Shown here piece after piece: positions 13,791-25,996 of a DNA stretch of 64,000 nt (positions are counted from its first letter, which is position 1; every line of letters begins with the position of its first letter). The DNA comes from Cacajao melanocephalus (Eukaryota > Chordata > Mammalia > Primates > Pitheciidae), in the NCBI GenBank assembly GCA_963573385.1, contig CAUYLG010009157.1:1-64000 (forward strand), written 5' to 3'. Under the pieces are notes generated by a model. That model had not been told where the DNA came from and did no database searches. It saw only the letters and a list, made by a program, of their open reading frames with translations. The position numbers and the translations under genes were made by a program.

Positions 13791-14081
13791 GGCCAGACGT
13801 GGTGGCTCATAGCTGTAAGCACTTTGGGAAGACAAGGAGGGCAGATCAAGAGGTCAAGAGATCGAGACCATCCTGGTCAACATGGAGAAACCCCGTGTCT
13901 ACTAAGAATACAAAAATTAGCTGGGCATGGTGGCAGGTGCCTGTATTCCCAGCTACTCATGTGGCTGAGGCAGTAGAATTGCTTGAATCAGGGAGGCGGA
14001 GGTTGTAGTGAGCCAAATTCTCACCACTGCACTCCAGCATGGGGACAGAGTGAGACTCCGTCTCAACAACAACAACAACAA
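13791..14081 (+). mobile_element. AluS dimer with (CAA)n tail
   Basis: Full-length Alu with tail caacaacaacaacaa. The near-identical flanks aaaatgctga (13778-13787) and aaatgccga (14081-14089) are a target duplication. Confidence 0.95.
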
Positions 14082-14990
14082 AATGCCGAGGAGTAAAAAA
14101 TTTCTGTTGACACTAGCAAGAACTTGCTCCCAAGTGTTCCTTCCTGTACATATTCCTAAATTTGGTTTATAAATAGCTGCTAACCATGAACTCAGTCACG
14201 CTGTTCTTGCATCTTCTCCCATGATTAACACATTCTCAATCTCGTCACACCTTCTAGGAATTTGAACAGTTAAAATTCACTAAAAAAATTGACTTTTCCT
14301 GGCCATCTTCAATTTTTACTTACAAAACCTTTAAACTTCTTGCTCTCCACAAAATAGCTATGACCCATTCCCACATTTCCATGTTGTCAAAAAGTTTTGA
14401 GCTAATGCCTTTTGTTGTTGTTGTTGCTTTTTTCCCACAAAACCACATTGGTTCTCTGAGATATCCATTGGATCAAAGACAGAAGTTCCTGGCAGAGGAG
14501 GACACAGTGAAAACCCATGGAAGATGTGACAGTGCCAGTGGCAGCAGTAGAAATTAGAAAAGGTGATCCCAATGTCTGGCGGTAACAGCCATGGGAACGG
14601 GATGTAAATTAAAATGCCTTCCTGCAGTTTTAAAACAGAGTGATCTTAGCTGCAGACATTTTTATGGAAAGCTGAATCTAGAGATGCAAAGGTGGGCAGG
14701 ATCCATGTTTTCATAAGTATATATAAAGCAGCCTTTGGGAATATATATAAGATTTAGGAAACTTTAGCAGGGACTGAGGTCTCAGTGACAGCGAAGTGAA
14801 GGGACAATTGAGATAAATGAGTTGTTATTATTGATTGAGCCCAGGGCAAAAGCTTTGAATTATTCCAGTGAATGATGCATTCTGGAGTTGTGTTCCAGTG
14901 GGAGTCATTCACACCCTATTTTGCAGAAATTGTCCTGCCTGAAACAGTGAAAATGTCCATGTCTATGAATAATGCTGCAATTTAAGTCCT
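14082..14990. other. No feature recognised
   Basis: Includes a (GTT)n stretch near 14413 and a 65-codon frame at 14360-14557 with no domain. Confidence 0.5.
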
Positions 14991-15235
14991 AATGTGGGTT
15001 AGCCTAAATAAGTACTTAGATGTGCATATTAATTTGCAGTTTACAAAGTATTTTCAAATATATAATTATATTTTCATATTTTATCCCTTACAAATCATAT
15101 TAGGTAAATATTACATTGTTCATATCTAATGAATAAGGAAATTGAAGAGTCATTTTGCTGTTTCTTTTAAAACACATTGTAATTGCACAATTATTGTCAC
15201 ATAGTAAGTGCTCAACAAATATTTCATAATCATGG
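14991..15235 (+). mobile_element. MIR
   Basis: 'gcagtttacaaagtattttc', 'aatgaataaggaaattgaag' and the 3' phrase 'cacatagtaagtgctcaaca' appear in MIR order. Confidence 0.6.
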
Positions 15236-15570
15236 AATCATTCTTGCATAATATAGACCTGCAAAAATATGTGTTCAAATACAGATTTAGTTGTGTTAAA
15301 TTAGATGCTTCATGAGTATGACGACTTTATTCCTGGTCAGCCTCACCAGTAAGAACAACAGAGAGTGGCCTGTGTTTTGCAGTTTCATAAAGGCAAGAAA
15401 GACTTCCATGATCCTCAACTGCTTATGGGAGCTGGACAGGCGATTAAACATGTGACATAATTTAGTACCACACTCAGTTGTAAATAAATGATACTGAATT
15501 TTTTTCCTGCTAGGAGAATTAAAAGAGGAAAAAATTATAAAACGATCTTCCCATCTTAAGATGAAAATCC

Positions 15571-15680
15571 ATCTATTTATTTAACACGTGTGTTGAGTTC
15601 TTAATACTGTTCTTGGTGCTGATGAATCAGCAGTTGGAGGAAAAACATCTCTCCACTTAGAGAGTTTAGGTTCTGTATTT
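15571..15680 (-). mobile_element. L2 3' end, antisense
   Basis: Reads 'tatttaacacgtgtgttgag', 'actgttcttggtgctgatga', then a cactta-gagagttta stretch. This is the reverse of the L2 3' terminus. Confidence 0.55.
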
Positions 15681-15866
15681 AACTACCTCCCTTTAGGGTT
15701 TGCATTATAGTGATTTAACTTTGGAAATTATTATCGAGTTACTTCTATGATTTTTATAGTGAAAGATAGTATATGAGTCATGACTTGTCCTCTTGCAAAT
15801 GACAGAATCTGAACTAATACGGGCTTAAAAAAAAAGAATGTATTAGGCAAACATGCCTGAATATAG

Positions 15867-16181
<315 letters not shown>

Positions 16182-16198
16182 AAGAAGTTCCTGTCTTT

Positions 16199-16519
16199 CC
16201 CAATATCTGTTATATTTTCCTTTGCATTGCCCTTATTTGCTGACTTGCTGTCCACATTCAAAATTTCAAACTTCTCCAGTGTTATGTTTTATCAGCTTGG
16301 TTATCCCAGGGGAAACATCATCTCTTTTCTATAACTCTAAAACAATGTGTCAGGTATGTCTGTTATTGGTGATAATTGGCTTATTTGTTCATTCATGAAC
16401 AAATTACTGCCATGCAGGCTATAACTCCATCTCTTGAGCTAGTAACAGGGACTTATCTTCATCTAAACATTAACTCCTAATAAATTAAACCTATTTTCCC
16501 CAAAGAAAAATCATGTTTT
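16199..16519. other. Unassigned DNA
   Basis: With 15780-15882 it may be one old repeat split by the Alu ('aatctgaactaatacgggct' looks repeat-like), but I cannot name it. Confidence 0.35.
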
Positions 16520-16520
16520 T

Positions 16521-16820
16521 GCCTGGCGTGGTAGCTCATTCCAGTAATCTCAGCACTTTGGGAGGCTGAGGTGGAACAATAATGAGGTCATGAGTTTGAG
16601 ACCAGCCTGACCAACATAATGAAACTTGTTTGCACTAAAAATACAAAAATTAGCTGGGCGTGGTGACAGGTACCTCTAATCCCAGCTACTCAGGAGGCTG
16701 AGGCAGGAGAATTGCTTGAACCTGGGACGGGGAGTTAGCAGTGCACCAAGATTGCACCACTGCATTCTAGGTTGGGTGACAGAGTAAGAGTCCATCTCAA
16801 AAAAAAAAAAAAAAAAAAAG
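16521..16820 (+). mobile_element. Alu dimer
   Basis: Complete Alu with a poly(A) tail of about 20 bases. The target duplication tcatgtttt is at 16511-16519 and 16821-16829. The minus frame at 16676-16882 is Alu sequence. Confidence 0.95.
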
Positions 16821-16829
16821 TCATGTTTT

Positions 16830-18250
16830 ATTACCAAAATAAGTGAGATTGGATGCTGGACAGGCAAAAGCAATAAAACCACATTCCAGCTCTCAAGGCA
16901 TACTGAAATTCAGAGACTTTTCAAGGAGAAGTTAAGTGACTTTAGAAACAAAGCCAAATTTGGTCCTGAGATTTCTGAGTATTAGGCCAAATTTTTCAAT
17001 TATACTTCACTGTCAGTTTTTATTATGGAGAGTAAGTAAGACCGTGAGCTTAATTGTTCTTTGAAAAAGCAATAATGTGCTGAATAAATGGTTATTACAT
17101 ATAATCTCTAGGCAATATTCTTGAAAGTTCCAGATGTCCTAATTTAATTTGTTCATTTACAATTTACTTAATCTTGGAGAGGTATATTATTTAAGCTATT
17201 TGGAAAATATCCATTAAGTGGATATTTTATTTAATGGGTCTTGCTAATGACCACTTGGAAATGATAATTTTATGGTATAAGACAATGAGATTATTTTCTC
17301 TAAAGGCTGAGAAGTGTTTGGTCAATGTGTCCATCCTGATAGGGATTTCTTACGTCTTTACAGTGTTCACTTGGTCCACTCATGCAGCTCTTTCTAGACT
17401 CAGTATTATCAAACGTCAGGATCAACTTCTGGGCTTGAGAGTGGATGCCAGTAACTCTTTCCCAAAACTTCTGACCTGCTTATTTCCTAGGGGAAATTAT
17501 TCCATTTTTTATTGCTTTCTCTAGAGGAACCACATCTCTTATCTCTTCTAAAAATATATGTTCTTTTCTGGCAAGAGACATTTATGGCCTATTAAATCCC
17601 AAATTTGGAAACACTGACAATCTTAAAGCTAGCTCTTTTCTTGATGAAAGAGAAAACTTAATATTTAAAATTTCTGCAGCATGAGGAGGAATTTTTTTGT
17701 TTCATCTTTTTCAAGACAAAAGAAAAAAAAACAACTGTTTTCAGGTTCATCAGATAATTGAGATCAAGGGACAAACGACTGCCCCCAAATCCGGTAAGAG
17801 AAGTATACAGAGAATGACATCTTACTGGAAACTGAAGTTCAACACTGGAGCCAGTGGTAAAGAAACCTTTAAACTGTAATTAATGAATTATAGGAAGAAT
17901 AGTTTGAATTAGCTTAAGAGTTAAAAATTTCAGAGGGTCCAGTCTTAGCTGGGCCCCTACACTTCTATGTGTTTTATCTCCAGAATCTCACTGGGTTCTC
18001 ACCTTAAAGACTGAATTAAAATATCCTCGTATATACAGTAGGCATAGCAAAAAGCCACCACTTTGAAATACGTCCAGAGAATTCTTTTTTTTTTTTTTCG
18101 GTTCTGTTATCGATAATGAAAATGATCCCTCTCTTCACCCAACCCCCAGCTTCTGCCATGTAATCTGAACAAAGCAGAGATTATAGGAAATTTGTAACTT
18201 GTGAGGAATGTAATTTAACCTTTAAAAATAAGGAAGTTTTGTATATGCAT
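16830..18250. other. No feature recognised
   Basis: AT-rich, apparently unique DNA. The 96-codon frame at 17234-17524 has no recognisable domain. Poly(T) at about 18086-18099. Confidence 0.5.
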
Positions 18251-18450
18251 ATGCAAAAACGTGGATGGACATTATGCTAAGTGAAATTGGTAGTAACATA
18301 ATTACTGCTTGATTATGCTTAGGTACTTAAATAGTCAAACTCAGAAACAGAAAGTGGAAGGGTGACTGCTAGGGGCTGGCTGGTGGGGAAACTGGGAGTT
18401 ATTCAGTAAACACGTCAGTTATGCGAGATGAGTAAGTTCTAGATAAGTGC
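18251..18450 (+). mobile_element. L1M 3' end fragment
   Basis: 'acattatgctaagtgaaatt', 'aaactcagaaacagaaagtg' and 'gactgctaggggctggctgg' appear in the order of the L1M ORF2 end and 3'UTR. It stops where the microsatellite begins. Confidence 0.7.
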
Positions 18451-18464
18451 ATGTATAGATATAA

Positions 18465-18705
18465 ACATGTATATATATACACACATATATATACATATAT
18501 ACACATACATATATATACATATATACATATATATACACACATATACATATGTATATACATATACACATATATACATATGTATATACATATACACATACAT
18601 ATATACATATATACACATACATATACACGTACATATACATATATATGTATATATATACACACATATATACATATACATATGTACATGTATATGTATATAT
18701 ATATG
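18465..18705. repeat. 241-bp perfectly alternating purine-pyrimidine tract (TA/CA)
   Basis: Every base from 18465 to 18705 alternates purine and pyrimidine, built from TATA, CATA and CACA words with rare CG and TG steps. Five long overlapping frames on both strands arise because the repeat lacks stop codons. They are low-complexity translations (Tyr/Ile/Met/Cys or His/Ile/Tyr/Thr) and not genes. Confidence 0.97.
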
Positions 18706-18860
18706 AATGAGATACAGCTCAGTGATACAGTCTCACCAGCAGGTTAAAATTTAATCATAGGACTATAGCATTCTTTCCCTATCCAGCATCTACAACCACT
18801 TAAATGAGGTTTCTATACAATAACAGATTATTACAACTGAAAGAACTACAAGTCTCAGTC

Positions 18861-18882
18861 TTTTTTTTTTTTTTTTTTTTGA
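18861..18882. repeat. Poly(T) run
   Basis: About 22 T residues, possibly an antisense retroelement tail of unknown origin. Confidence 0.8.
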
Positions 18883-19099
18883 AGAGTTCTCTAGGGACAC
18901 CCAAAGACAACAAAGAAAACAAAAACAAATACACCAGAGGAAATTTTAGTTTCTGATACCCACAGCTATTGCAGGTAGTATACAGCCTAATTCCTAGGCA
19001 GACAAAAGTAATAACTTACACTAAAGTTTAATTTACTCCAGATCTATTTTAGAACATCAAACCCAGCTTAAACAAACAAACAAACAAAAAACTATAACA

Positions 19100-20645
19100 C
19101 ATACCAGAAAACAGAAAACAGAGTTTGATGTGACAGAGAAAGCATTAGAATAGACTTGGAAAGATATGGAAATTATCAGACAATTTAAAAAACTATGTAA
19201 TTAAAATTATACTTACATAACCATGTATGCTAAAATTTATCATGGCAATGTGAAAAATATGCAAGAATAGATGTGTAGCAAAGGCAGATAAATTGAAATT
19301 CTAAGAAAAAAATTCAAAAGAAAATGCTAAGAAAAAAATGCTATGGAGAAATAAAGAATGTTTCAAATTGGTATAATCATACACTGCTGATAACTGAGCA
19401 AAGTAGTCATCTTGAAGACATGTCAGTAGAAATTTTCTGAACTGAAAATTAAAGGCAAAAATAATGAAAAAGAATGGAATATTTAAAAATTGTGAGACAA
19501 ATACAAAAAACATACTATATCCATAATAAAAATTATCAGAGGAAGAAGGAAGAGAGAGATGAGCAGAAGAAATATTTGAAGTAATAATGGCAGAAAAATT
19601 TTCAAAATAAATGACAAACCTAAACCACACGTCCAGAAGGCTCAGATAACACCAAGCAGGATAAATATCAAAAAGTCTACACTTAAGCATGTAATATTTA
19701 AACTGCAGGAAATCAATGACAGAGAAAAATCTTAAAAGAAGGTATAAGAAAAAAAAAAAAAAGAAAACTCCTTACCTGTGGGGGAAGAAGAAAAAGAACG
19801 TCTTTGGTCTTTTCTTTACAAACTATGAAATTGAATGGAGTAAATATTTAGTATTAAAAGAGGAAAAAACTTCCAACCTAAAATTATTTACCCAGTAAAA
19901 TTGTCCTTCAAAATAGAAGAAATGCTTTCTCAGACAAATCTAAACTCAGGAAAATTGTCACCAGTAGACCTGCCTTGGAAGAAATGATAAAAGTTTTTCA
20001 GACATTGAGAAAATAATGTGGGTCAGAAATTCAGATCTCCATAAACAAACAAACAAAAAAGAGGATTAAAAAACAAATAAATAAAAGTAAATAAAAGCTT
20101 ACAATTGCCATGTTAATTAATTTAATGTATAACTATTCGTTCAAATTAGTAACAGTAATAATGTATTGGCTGAAAATAGCTTATTTATAAATAAAATAAA
20201 TGACAAGTACAGGAGAGATAAATCAAAAATATTCTGGTAAAAGGAACCTGCATTATCCATAAAGAGGTACATTGTTACTTGAAAGTGGATTATTCATAAG
20301 TTGATACTAGAATCCATAAGGAAATCACTAAAAATTTAAAAGGAAGCATAATCTATATGCTAAGAGAGAAGAAAAGGTGGAATCATATAATATGCTATAT
20401 CAAAGCCAAAGAAGACAAAAAAGAGGAAAATATTTTAAAAATAAAGGAACAAATGCAAAGAATGGAATAATAGCAAATATGGTAAAGAGTACAACTATAT
20501 CAGTACTTACTTTAAATGTGAGTGATCTACATACGAAAATTAAGCAAAGAATGACAGAGCAAAGAAAGAGCTAATCATCTGTGTATATAGGAAACCTACT
20601 TTAAATATGAAGATGAAGATAGATGCAAAAAATATGAATCTAGAC
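19100..20645 (+). mobile_element. L1M, ORF1 through ORF2 start
   Basis: Ancient L1 in sense: ORF1 DNA ('agcagaagaaatatttgaag', 'aaggctcagataacaccaag', 'agcaggataaatatcaaaaa'), then 'cagtagacctgccttggaag', the inter-ORF region, and the ORF2 start ('cagtacttactttaaatgtg'). All frames are broken. The long minus frame 19301-19690 is the complement of ORF1 and not a gene. The 5' limit may extend back to about 18885. Confidence 0.8.
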
Positions 20646-20880
20646 ACTGACTTTATATGTTTCAAAAGCTTAATTCAAAATGAATGGCAGACCTAAATAT
20701 AACATGCAAAACTGTAAAATGTCTAAAATATAACCCAGAGAAAATGCAGGTGACCATGCTGCATGTTAGTAGGATCATCCACCAAAAGCATGATCCATGA
20801 CAGAATAACCTAAGAAGTTGTATATTATTAAGATAAAACAAAAAAATAGCACTTTAAAACACATATAAAATATTACAAAA
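20646..20880 (+). mobile_element. L1 ORF2 C-terminal fragment, out of order
   Basis: 'ttcaaaatgaatggcagacc' and 'gcaaaactgtaaaatgtcta' belong near the ORF2 C-terminus, yet here they precede ORF2 middle sequence (20960 onward). 'aaaagcatgatccatgacag' continues the same C-terminal order. It is either a separate insertion or a rearrangement. Confidence 0.65.
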
Positions 20881-20959
20881 TGTTTTTTATTTCAGAAATA
20901 TGAGGGAGGTTTAGATTTAAAACATAATAAATATTATGTTTTCATTAAATTAAATAGGG

Positions 20960-22480
20960 AAATATAAAAATGTAACAAAATTTGTAGATACAGAAAAATA
21001 TTTAATATATGTATTATTCAATTCATAATTAAGACCCTTAGTAATCTATAAATAGAATAGGAATATTTTAATTTAATAAATAATGCCTTTCAAATATTAT
21101 AGCAAACATCCTACCTTGCAGTGTTATTAAAAGTTGAGATAGCTAAGGAGACAATAACGCCCCATTACCATTTTTATTTAATTTTATCCTTGAGAAAAAA
21201 TTAGCAAATCTAATAAGGAAAGAATACATGAAAATGAGAATAAAAATAAAACTGTAATTATTTGCAGAAGAAACACTTATGCTTATTTATGTAGAAAAGC
21301 CAAATATGTCCACAGAAATATTGTCAGAATTGACAAGAGAATAGAAAAAAAATTAGCTCACTACAAGGCTAATGTATAAAAATAATTTTTATTTTTATAT
21401 GCCAATGATAAATAATAAAAGTTTTAAAGGACATTACTTATGAGAGCATTAAAATGTCAAATACCTAGTAATAAATTTAGAAAAAACTTACATAGGTCCC
21501 CTCTACTGGAAACAACAAAACATTATTAAAAGACTTCAAAGACTTAAGTAAACAATATGATAAATCATGTCTACTAGTTAGAGGACTCCATATTGTTAAT
21601 ATAAAAATTATTTCATATATATATAATTTAATCTCAATCAGATTCTCAGCAAATAGTTTTTAAATGGCAAGTTGTTTGTAAAATTAATATGAACTTACAA
21701 ATAACCTTGACTAGACCAGACAAAGCAATTATCTTGACTTGACTAGACTAGACAAAGCAATAAATGCTAAAGAAGATAATCACAGCTGATAGAATACCTG
21801 AAATTAAGATTTATAAAAAGGACATAAGGAAGTAAAACAGTACATGAAGTATTAGAACAAGGATATATAAACAAGCTAATAATACAGAATACAGGCTCAA
21901 AAAACAGACTCTCATATGTACATTCACCTGATTAAAGACAAGACGGACTGCAGTGAAATGAGACAGGATTTTTGAAAATATATAATAGGTACTGGGTAAA
22001 TTGTATATCCACATGGAAATAAAACCATCTTGAGAATTACCTCACATCATACATAGCTCAATTCCAGATAGATTGTAGATTGAAATGTAAAAGGTAATAG
22101 ATTTTAGAAGACAACTGATGAAACTATATTTATGACATTACACTAAATAAAGTTTAATAAAATAGGACACAAACTGCTACCAAAGAAAAATTAGCAAATT
22201 AGGTGAATTAAAAATAAAATATAAGGTCATCAAAAGATACTGCAATATGATATCCAATGGCCAATTACAAAATATAGTGTTGCACCTTATTTTGTCACCT
22301 GAGATATTGAACCACAATATCAGCCTGTACCAGAAGGTTAAAAATGGAAAAGACAGATAAAGGTTTGCAAGAGAATGAGTCAAAGGGAAACTCTTCATAC
22401 ACTGCATTGGGATGTAAGTTGGTATGGCGACTTTAGAGAACTTTTTCGGACTTTCTGTTAACACAGCTATCTATTAACAT
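20960..22480 (+). mobile_element. L1M ORF2, reverse transcriptase to C-terminal part
   Basis: Follows ORF2 order: a region like 'caaacatcctaccttgcagt', 'ctgtaattatttgcagaaga' (the FADD region, degraded), 'caaatacctagtaataaatt', then 'gtatatccacatggaaataa' and 'gatgtaagttggtatggcga'. All frames are broken. Confidence 0.75.
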
Positions 22481-22483
22481 AGC

Positions 22484-22682
22484 TTTCTTCATCTATCTGG
22501 GCTGCTGCAAGAAAATACCATAAACTAGGTAGCTTATGAACAACAGAAATGTATTTCACATTGTTCAAGAGGCTGAGAAGTCAAAGACCAAGTTGCTGGC
22601 AGATTTGATGCCTTGTTGGGAATTAAGTTTCAATGTATGAATTTTGGGGGAACATAAAAATTCAAACCATCTCAGTAATCAG
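22484..22682 (-). mobile_element. MaLR-like LTR fragment, antisense, internally deleted
   Basis: 'gggctgctgcaagaaaatac', 'acaacagaaatgtatttcac' and then 'tgtatgaattttgggggaac' give the two ends of an antisense MLT1-like LTR with the middle missing. It interrupts the L1M. Confidence 0.65.
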
Positions 22683-22689
22683 ATCCTGT

Positions 22690-23215
22690 TTACCTGCAAT
22701 TCTAACTCTCTGATAATCAAAAATGTGTCCACCAAAAGACACATACAAAAATAAATAATAACCAACCATTGACAAAAAAGAGACATACGAGAATTTTCAT
22801 TAGCTGTAATTTCACAATAGTTTTTATTTAGAAACATTCACATTTCCATTGCAATAATTAACTCACAAATTGTGATATACTCATAACTGGAATATTTTAC
22901 AGCAATGAGAATGAATGAAGGACCTGAAACTATACACAAAAATGCATGAATTTACAAGTATAATGCTAAACAAAAAAGACAGACATATGATTGCACTTAT
23001 AAAATGATATTTAAAAAAATATATCAGAAATCAGTACAGTTATTAGCCATGGGCTTGAGGTTTTATGAATGGGAACAGCAAAATGAGGACTTCTGGGTTG
23101 CTAGTAATATTCTATCTTTTGATCTGGATGCGGTAACATGAATATTCTATTTTGTAAATTTTTCATAATGCTGTACACATGATTTGTAATAGAATCCTCT
23201 TGATGTATGTTATAA
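22690..23215 (+). mobile_element. L1M 3' end
   Basis: Resumes the L1M after the LTR: 'gtgtccaccaaaagacacat', 'actggaatattttacagcaa', 'gacatatgattgcacttata', 'tctatcttttgatctggatg'. Confidence 0.7.
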
Positions 23216-24118
23216 TGTAAAACTTTATATAGAAAAATGATTCACAATGTAGATTTGTAACAGCTTTGAATTTTCAGAAGCAACAAAAACTAAATATATA
23301 TGTAACCCAGTATTTTTCCAAGTTATTTGATACCAAAAGTCAGTATTTATTACTTCAACATAACACATCTTAACATCTGACAAAAATGGTGTTTTATGAA
23401 ACACTTTGGAAATAAATAACATAATAAGATCATCATATCTAAGGAACGGCAATTTTTATTGTTTTAATGAGATTTGAAAACTCCTGTATTTTTTTGCGCT
23501 TCAGCCATAAAATCTACTAAAATTCCCAGAATCACAATGTCTCTTTTTTAAAAGTATTCATCATAACAACTGCTTCAAAATGTTACTGAGTAAAAGAATA
23601 AAAGAGACCTATCATATATCCTAGTTATTTTTGTTATAAATGATGAGCCAAACCAAGCAATATAATATAAATATGTACTTCCTCAGGACTCAGTTTTGTC
23701 AAATAAAAGAATAAAAACCTCTAAGGAAAACATATTTCTCTAACAAAAAATATTTTTTTAAATAATATTAAATTTAATTCAATTCAATCTAGTATTTCCT
23801 TGATATACCTATTAGGAGCAGTTGCCACAGAAAATTCAATAATTGTATAAAACTGTAGCAAAATAATCTCCTATAGCATTAGTATGTGCTTCAAGATTTA
23901 CTACTCTTAACTTTGTTAACTGATACTCTTATACCTAAGCTTTAAGACTTAATTTCAACAAATGCTGTAGAGACTGGCTATATAATTTGGAATTTTCTAC
24001 TTGATTTTCTATGAATTTTTTTTAGCTGGCTCTTTCATTGTTGAGATAACTCGTGAAAACCTATGATGAAGGCAATATAAAATTCAGATGCTACATTAAG
24101 AAAACCCACTTCAGTGCC
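23216..24118. other. No feature recognised
   Basis: AT-rich. The 75-codon minus frame at 23225-23452 shows no domain. Confidence 0.5.
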
Positions 24119-24390
24119 TGTATTGACAATTTGTAACAAATTGCCCCCAAACTTTGCAGTTTAAACCTGTAGATATTTATCGTCTCGCAGTTTTTGCTAG
24201 TCAAGTATTTATGTGGCTATGGCTTAACCAAGAACCACTGGTTCCAGATGTATCACCATGTTGTTCTCAAGCTTTCAGCTGTGGCTGTGATCCTCTCTGA
24301 AAGATCCACTGCAGAAAGGAAGTCTGCCGCCAAGTTTACTTACGTGGTTGTTGTTAGGACTTGACCTTTCACCACCTGGATCTATCTACA
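24119..24390 (-). mobile_element. MLT1-like LTR fragment, antisense
   Basis: Reads 'tgtaacaaattgcccccaaa', 'atttatcgtctcgcagtttt', then 'gctttcagctgtggctgtga', the reverse order of the LTR type seen in sense at 56960-57552. Confidence 0.55.
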
Positions 24391-25044
24391 GGGATACCAT
24401 ACAACATTATAGCTGATTTTTGACCAGGGTGAACAATACAAAAGAAAGTGTGAGACTATACATTTCCAAAAGAAAAAAAAAAAAAAAGAAAAAAATGGAG
24501 AAGATTCTAATTGTTTTATACTTTTGTAAACCTGTTTAATATTGGGATTAATAGTTGGTTTCTGCTATCTGTTTTGCATTTATTCTATCATAGTGTTTTA
24601 CTTTGGTTTAAATGTAAAGAAAGTCCAGCCTCAAATAAATTTTAGAAAGTGAAGAGCATTTTAGTAACTTTTCATAATTAAGGACTTTTTTTTGTTACTG
24701 TAGCTAAACTAAAGAAGTATCAGTTTCTTAAAGTTAGTTGCAATGTGAACTCTGAAACTACAACATTGAGCCTTGTGTACTTTATCACATTAAAATCCAT
24801 TGGTTCATCTTACATTCTGAATGTACCTTTTATGCATAATTGGTCATTTGAAAAACATAGTTTCACAGAACTATGCCTATCTTCCAACTGCTGACACACT
24901 ACACTGTTCAAGCTAAAATTTAAATCACATTCATTTTTAGCACTATTGATCTCATTAGTAAAGTCTCTAAGTATTGGCAAGCTATGAAGCTCATGATGAT
25001 GACAAGTATTTTCCAAATTTCCAATGTTTTACTTGAAAGCGAAA
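24391..25044. other. No feature recognised; A-rich run near 24471-24495
   Basis: AT-rich DNA. The minus frame at 24810-25016 shows no domain. Confidence 0.5.
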
Positions 25045-25700
25045 CTGGCAGCAAACCTTATTGTTCTGCAGCCGCTGCAGGTGATCCCCAGGCAAGCAGG
25101 GTCTAGAGTGGACCTCGGGCAGTCCTACAGCAGAGGGACCTGACTGTTAGAAAAACTAAGAAATAGAAAGAAATAACTTCATCATCAACAAACAGGACGT
25201 CCACTCAGAGACCCCATCTGAAAGTCACCAACTACAAAGACCACAGGTAAATAAATCCACAAAGATGGGAAGAAACTAGCACAAAAAGGATGAAAACACC
25301 CAAAACCAGAATGCCTCTCCTCCTCCAAGGTATCACAACTCCTGACCAGCAAGGGAACAGGGCCGGATGGAGAATGTCTGATGAACTGACAGAAACAGGC
25401 TTCAGAAGGTGGGTAATAAGAACCTTCTCTGAGCTAAAAGAACGTTCTAACCCAATGCAAAGAAACTAAGAACCTTGACAAAAGGTTTGACGAAATGCTA
25501 ACAAGAATAAAGAGCTTAAAGAGGAATATAAATGAATTGTTGGAGCTGAAAAACACAAGACAAGAACTTCAAGAAGCATACACAAGTTTCAAAAGCCGAA
25601 TTGATCAAGCAGAAGAAAGGATATTAGAGATCGAAGATCAACTCAATGAAATAAAAGGAGAAGGCAAGATTAGAGATCAAATTTCATTATTAACCACAAA
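25045..25700 (+). mobile_element. L1P 5'UTR end and ORF1 start, 3' truncated
   Basis: The end of an L1P 5'UTR ('ggcaagcagggtctagagtg', 'agagggacctgactgttaga') leads into ORF1. L1 sequence stops at about 25700, where an Alu lies, and does not resume after it. The remaining L1 was therefore lost or never joined here. Confidence 0.88.
25265..25700 (+). pseudogene. L1 ORF1 N-terminal remnant
   Basis: L1 ORF1 encodes the trimeric RNA-binding chaperone of the L1 RNP. The ancestral start ATG is recognisable at 25265 (context aaagatggga), but the fifth codon is a stop. A later open stretch from 25495 encodes coiled-coil-like sequence with the typical 'RIDQAEERILEIEDQ' type heptads. It is in a different frame from the ancestral start, so at least one frameshift also exists. 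Dead copy. Confidence 0.85.
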
Positions 25701-25702
25701 TA

Positions 25703-25996
25703 GGCTTGGTGCGGTGGCTCATCCCCATAATCTTAACAATTTGGTAGGCTGAGGTGGGAAGATTGCTTGAGACCAGGGGTTTGAGAACAGACAGGGAAAT
25801 GATGAGACCCTTTCTACAAAAAATAAAATGAATTAGCCCAGTGTGGTGCCAGGTGCTCATAGGCCCAGCTACTTGGGAGGCTGAGGCGGGAGGATTGTTT
25901 GAACCCAGAAGTCCAAGGCTGCAGTGAACTAAGGTTATTCAGCTGCACTTCAACTTGAGCACAGAGAGAGACCCTGTGTCAAAAACTAAAACGAAA
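25703..25996 (+). mobile_element. AluJ dimer
   Basis: Diverged Alu with J-type right-arm features ('gaggattgtttgaacccaga', 'aaggctgcagtgaactaagg') and an aactaaaacgaaacaaaaa tail. Confidence 0.9.

Noticed and set aside
18399..18747. Five overlapping frames of 79-98 codons on both strands
   Set aside because: They translate an alternating TA/CA microsatellite that contains no stop codon. Composition is two to five residues only.
19301..19690. 129-codon minus-strand frame, hydrophobic
   Set aside because: It is the complement of an A-rich L1M ORF1. Phe/Leu/Ser/Ile-rich reverse translations of A-rich coding DNA are expected.
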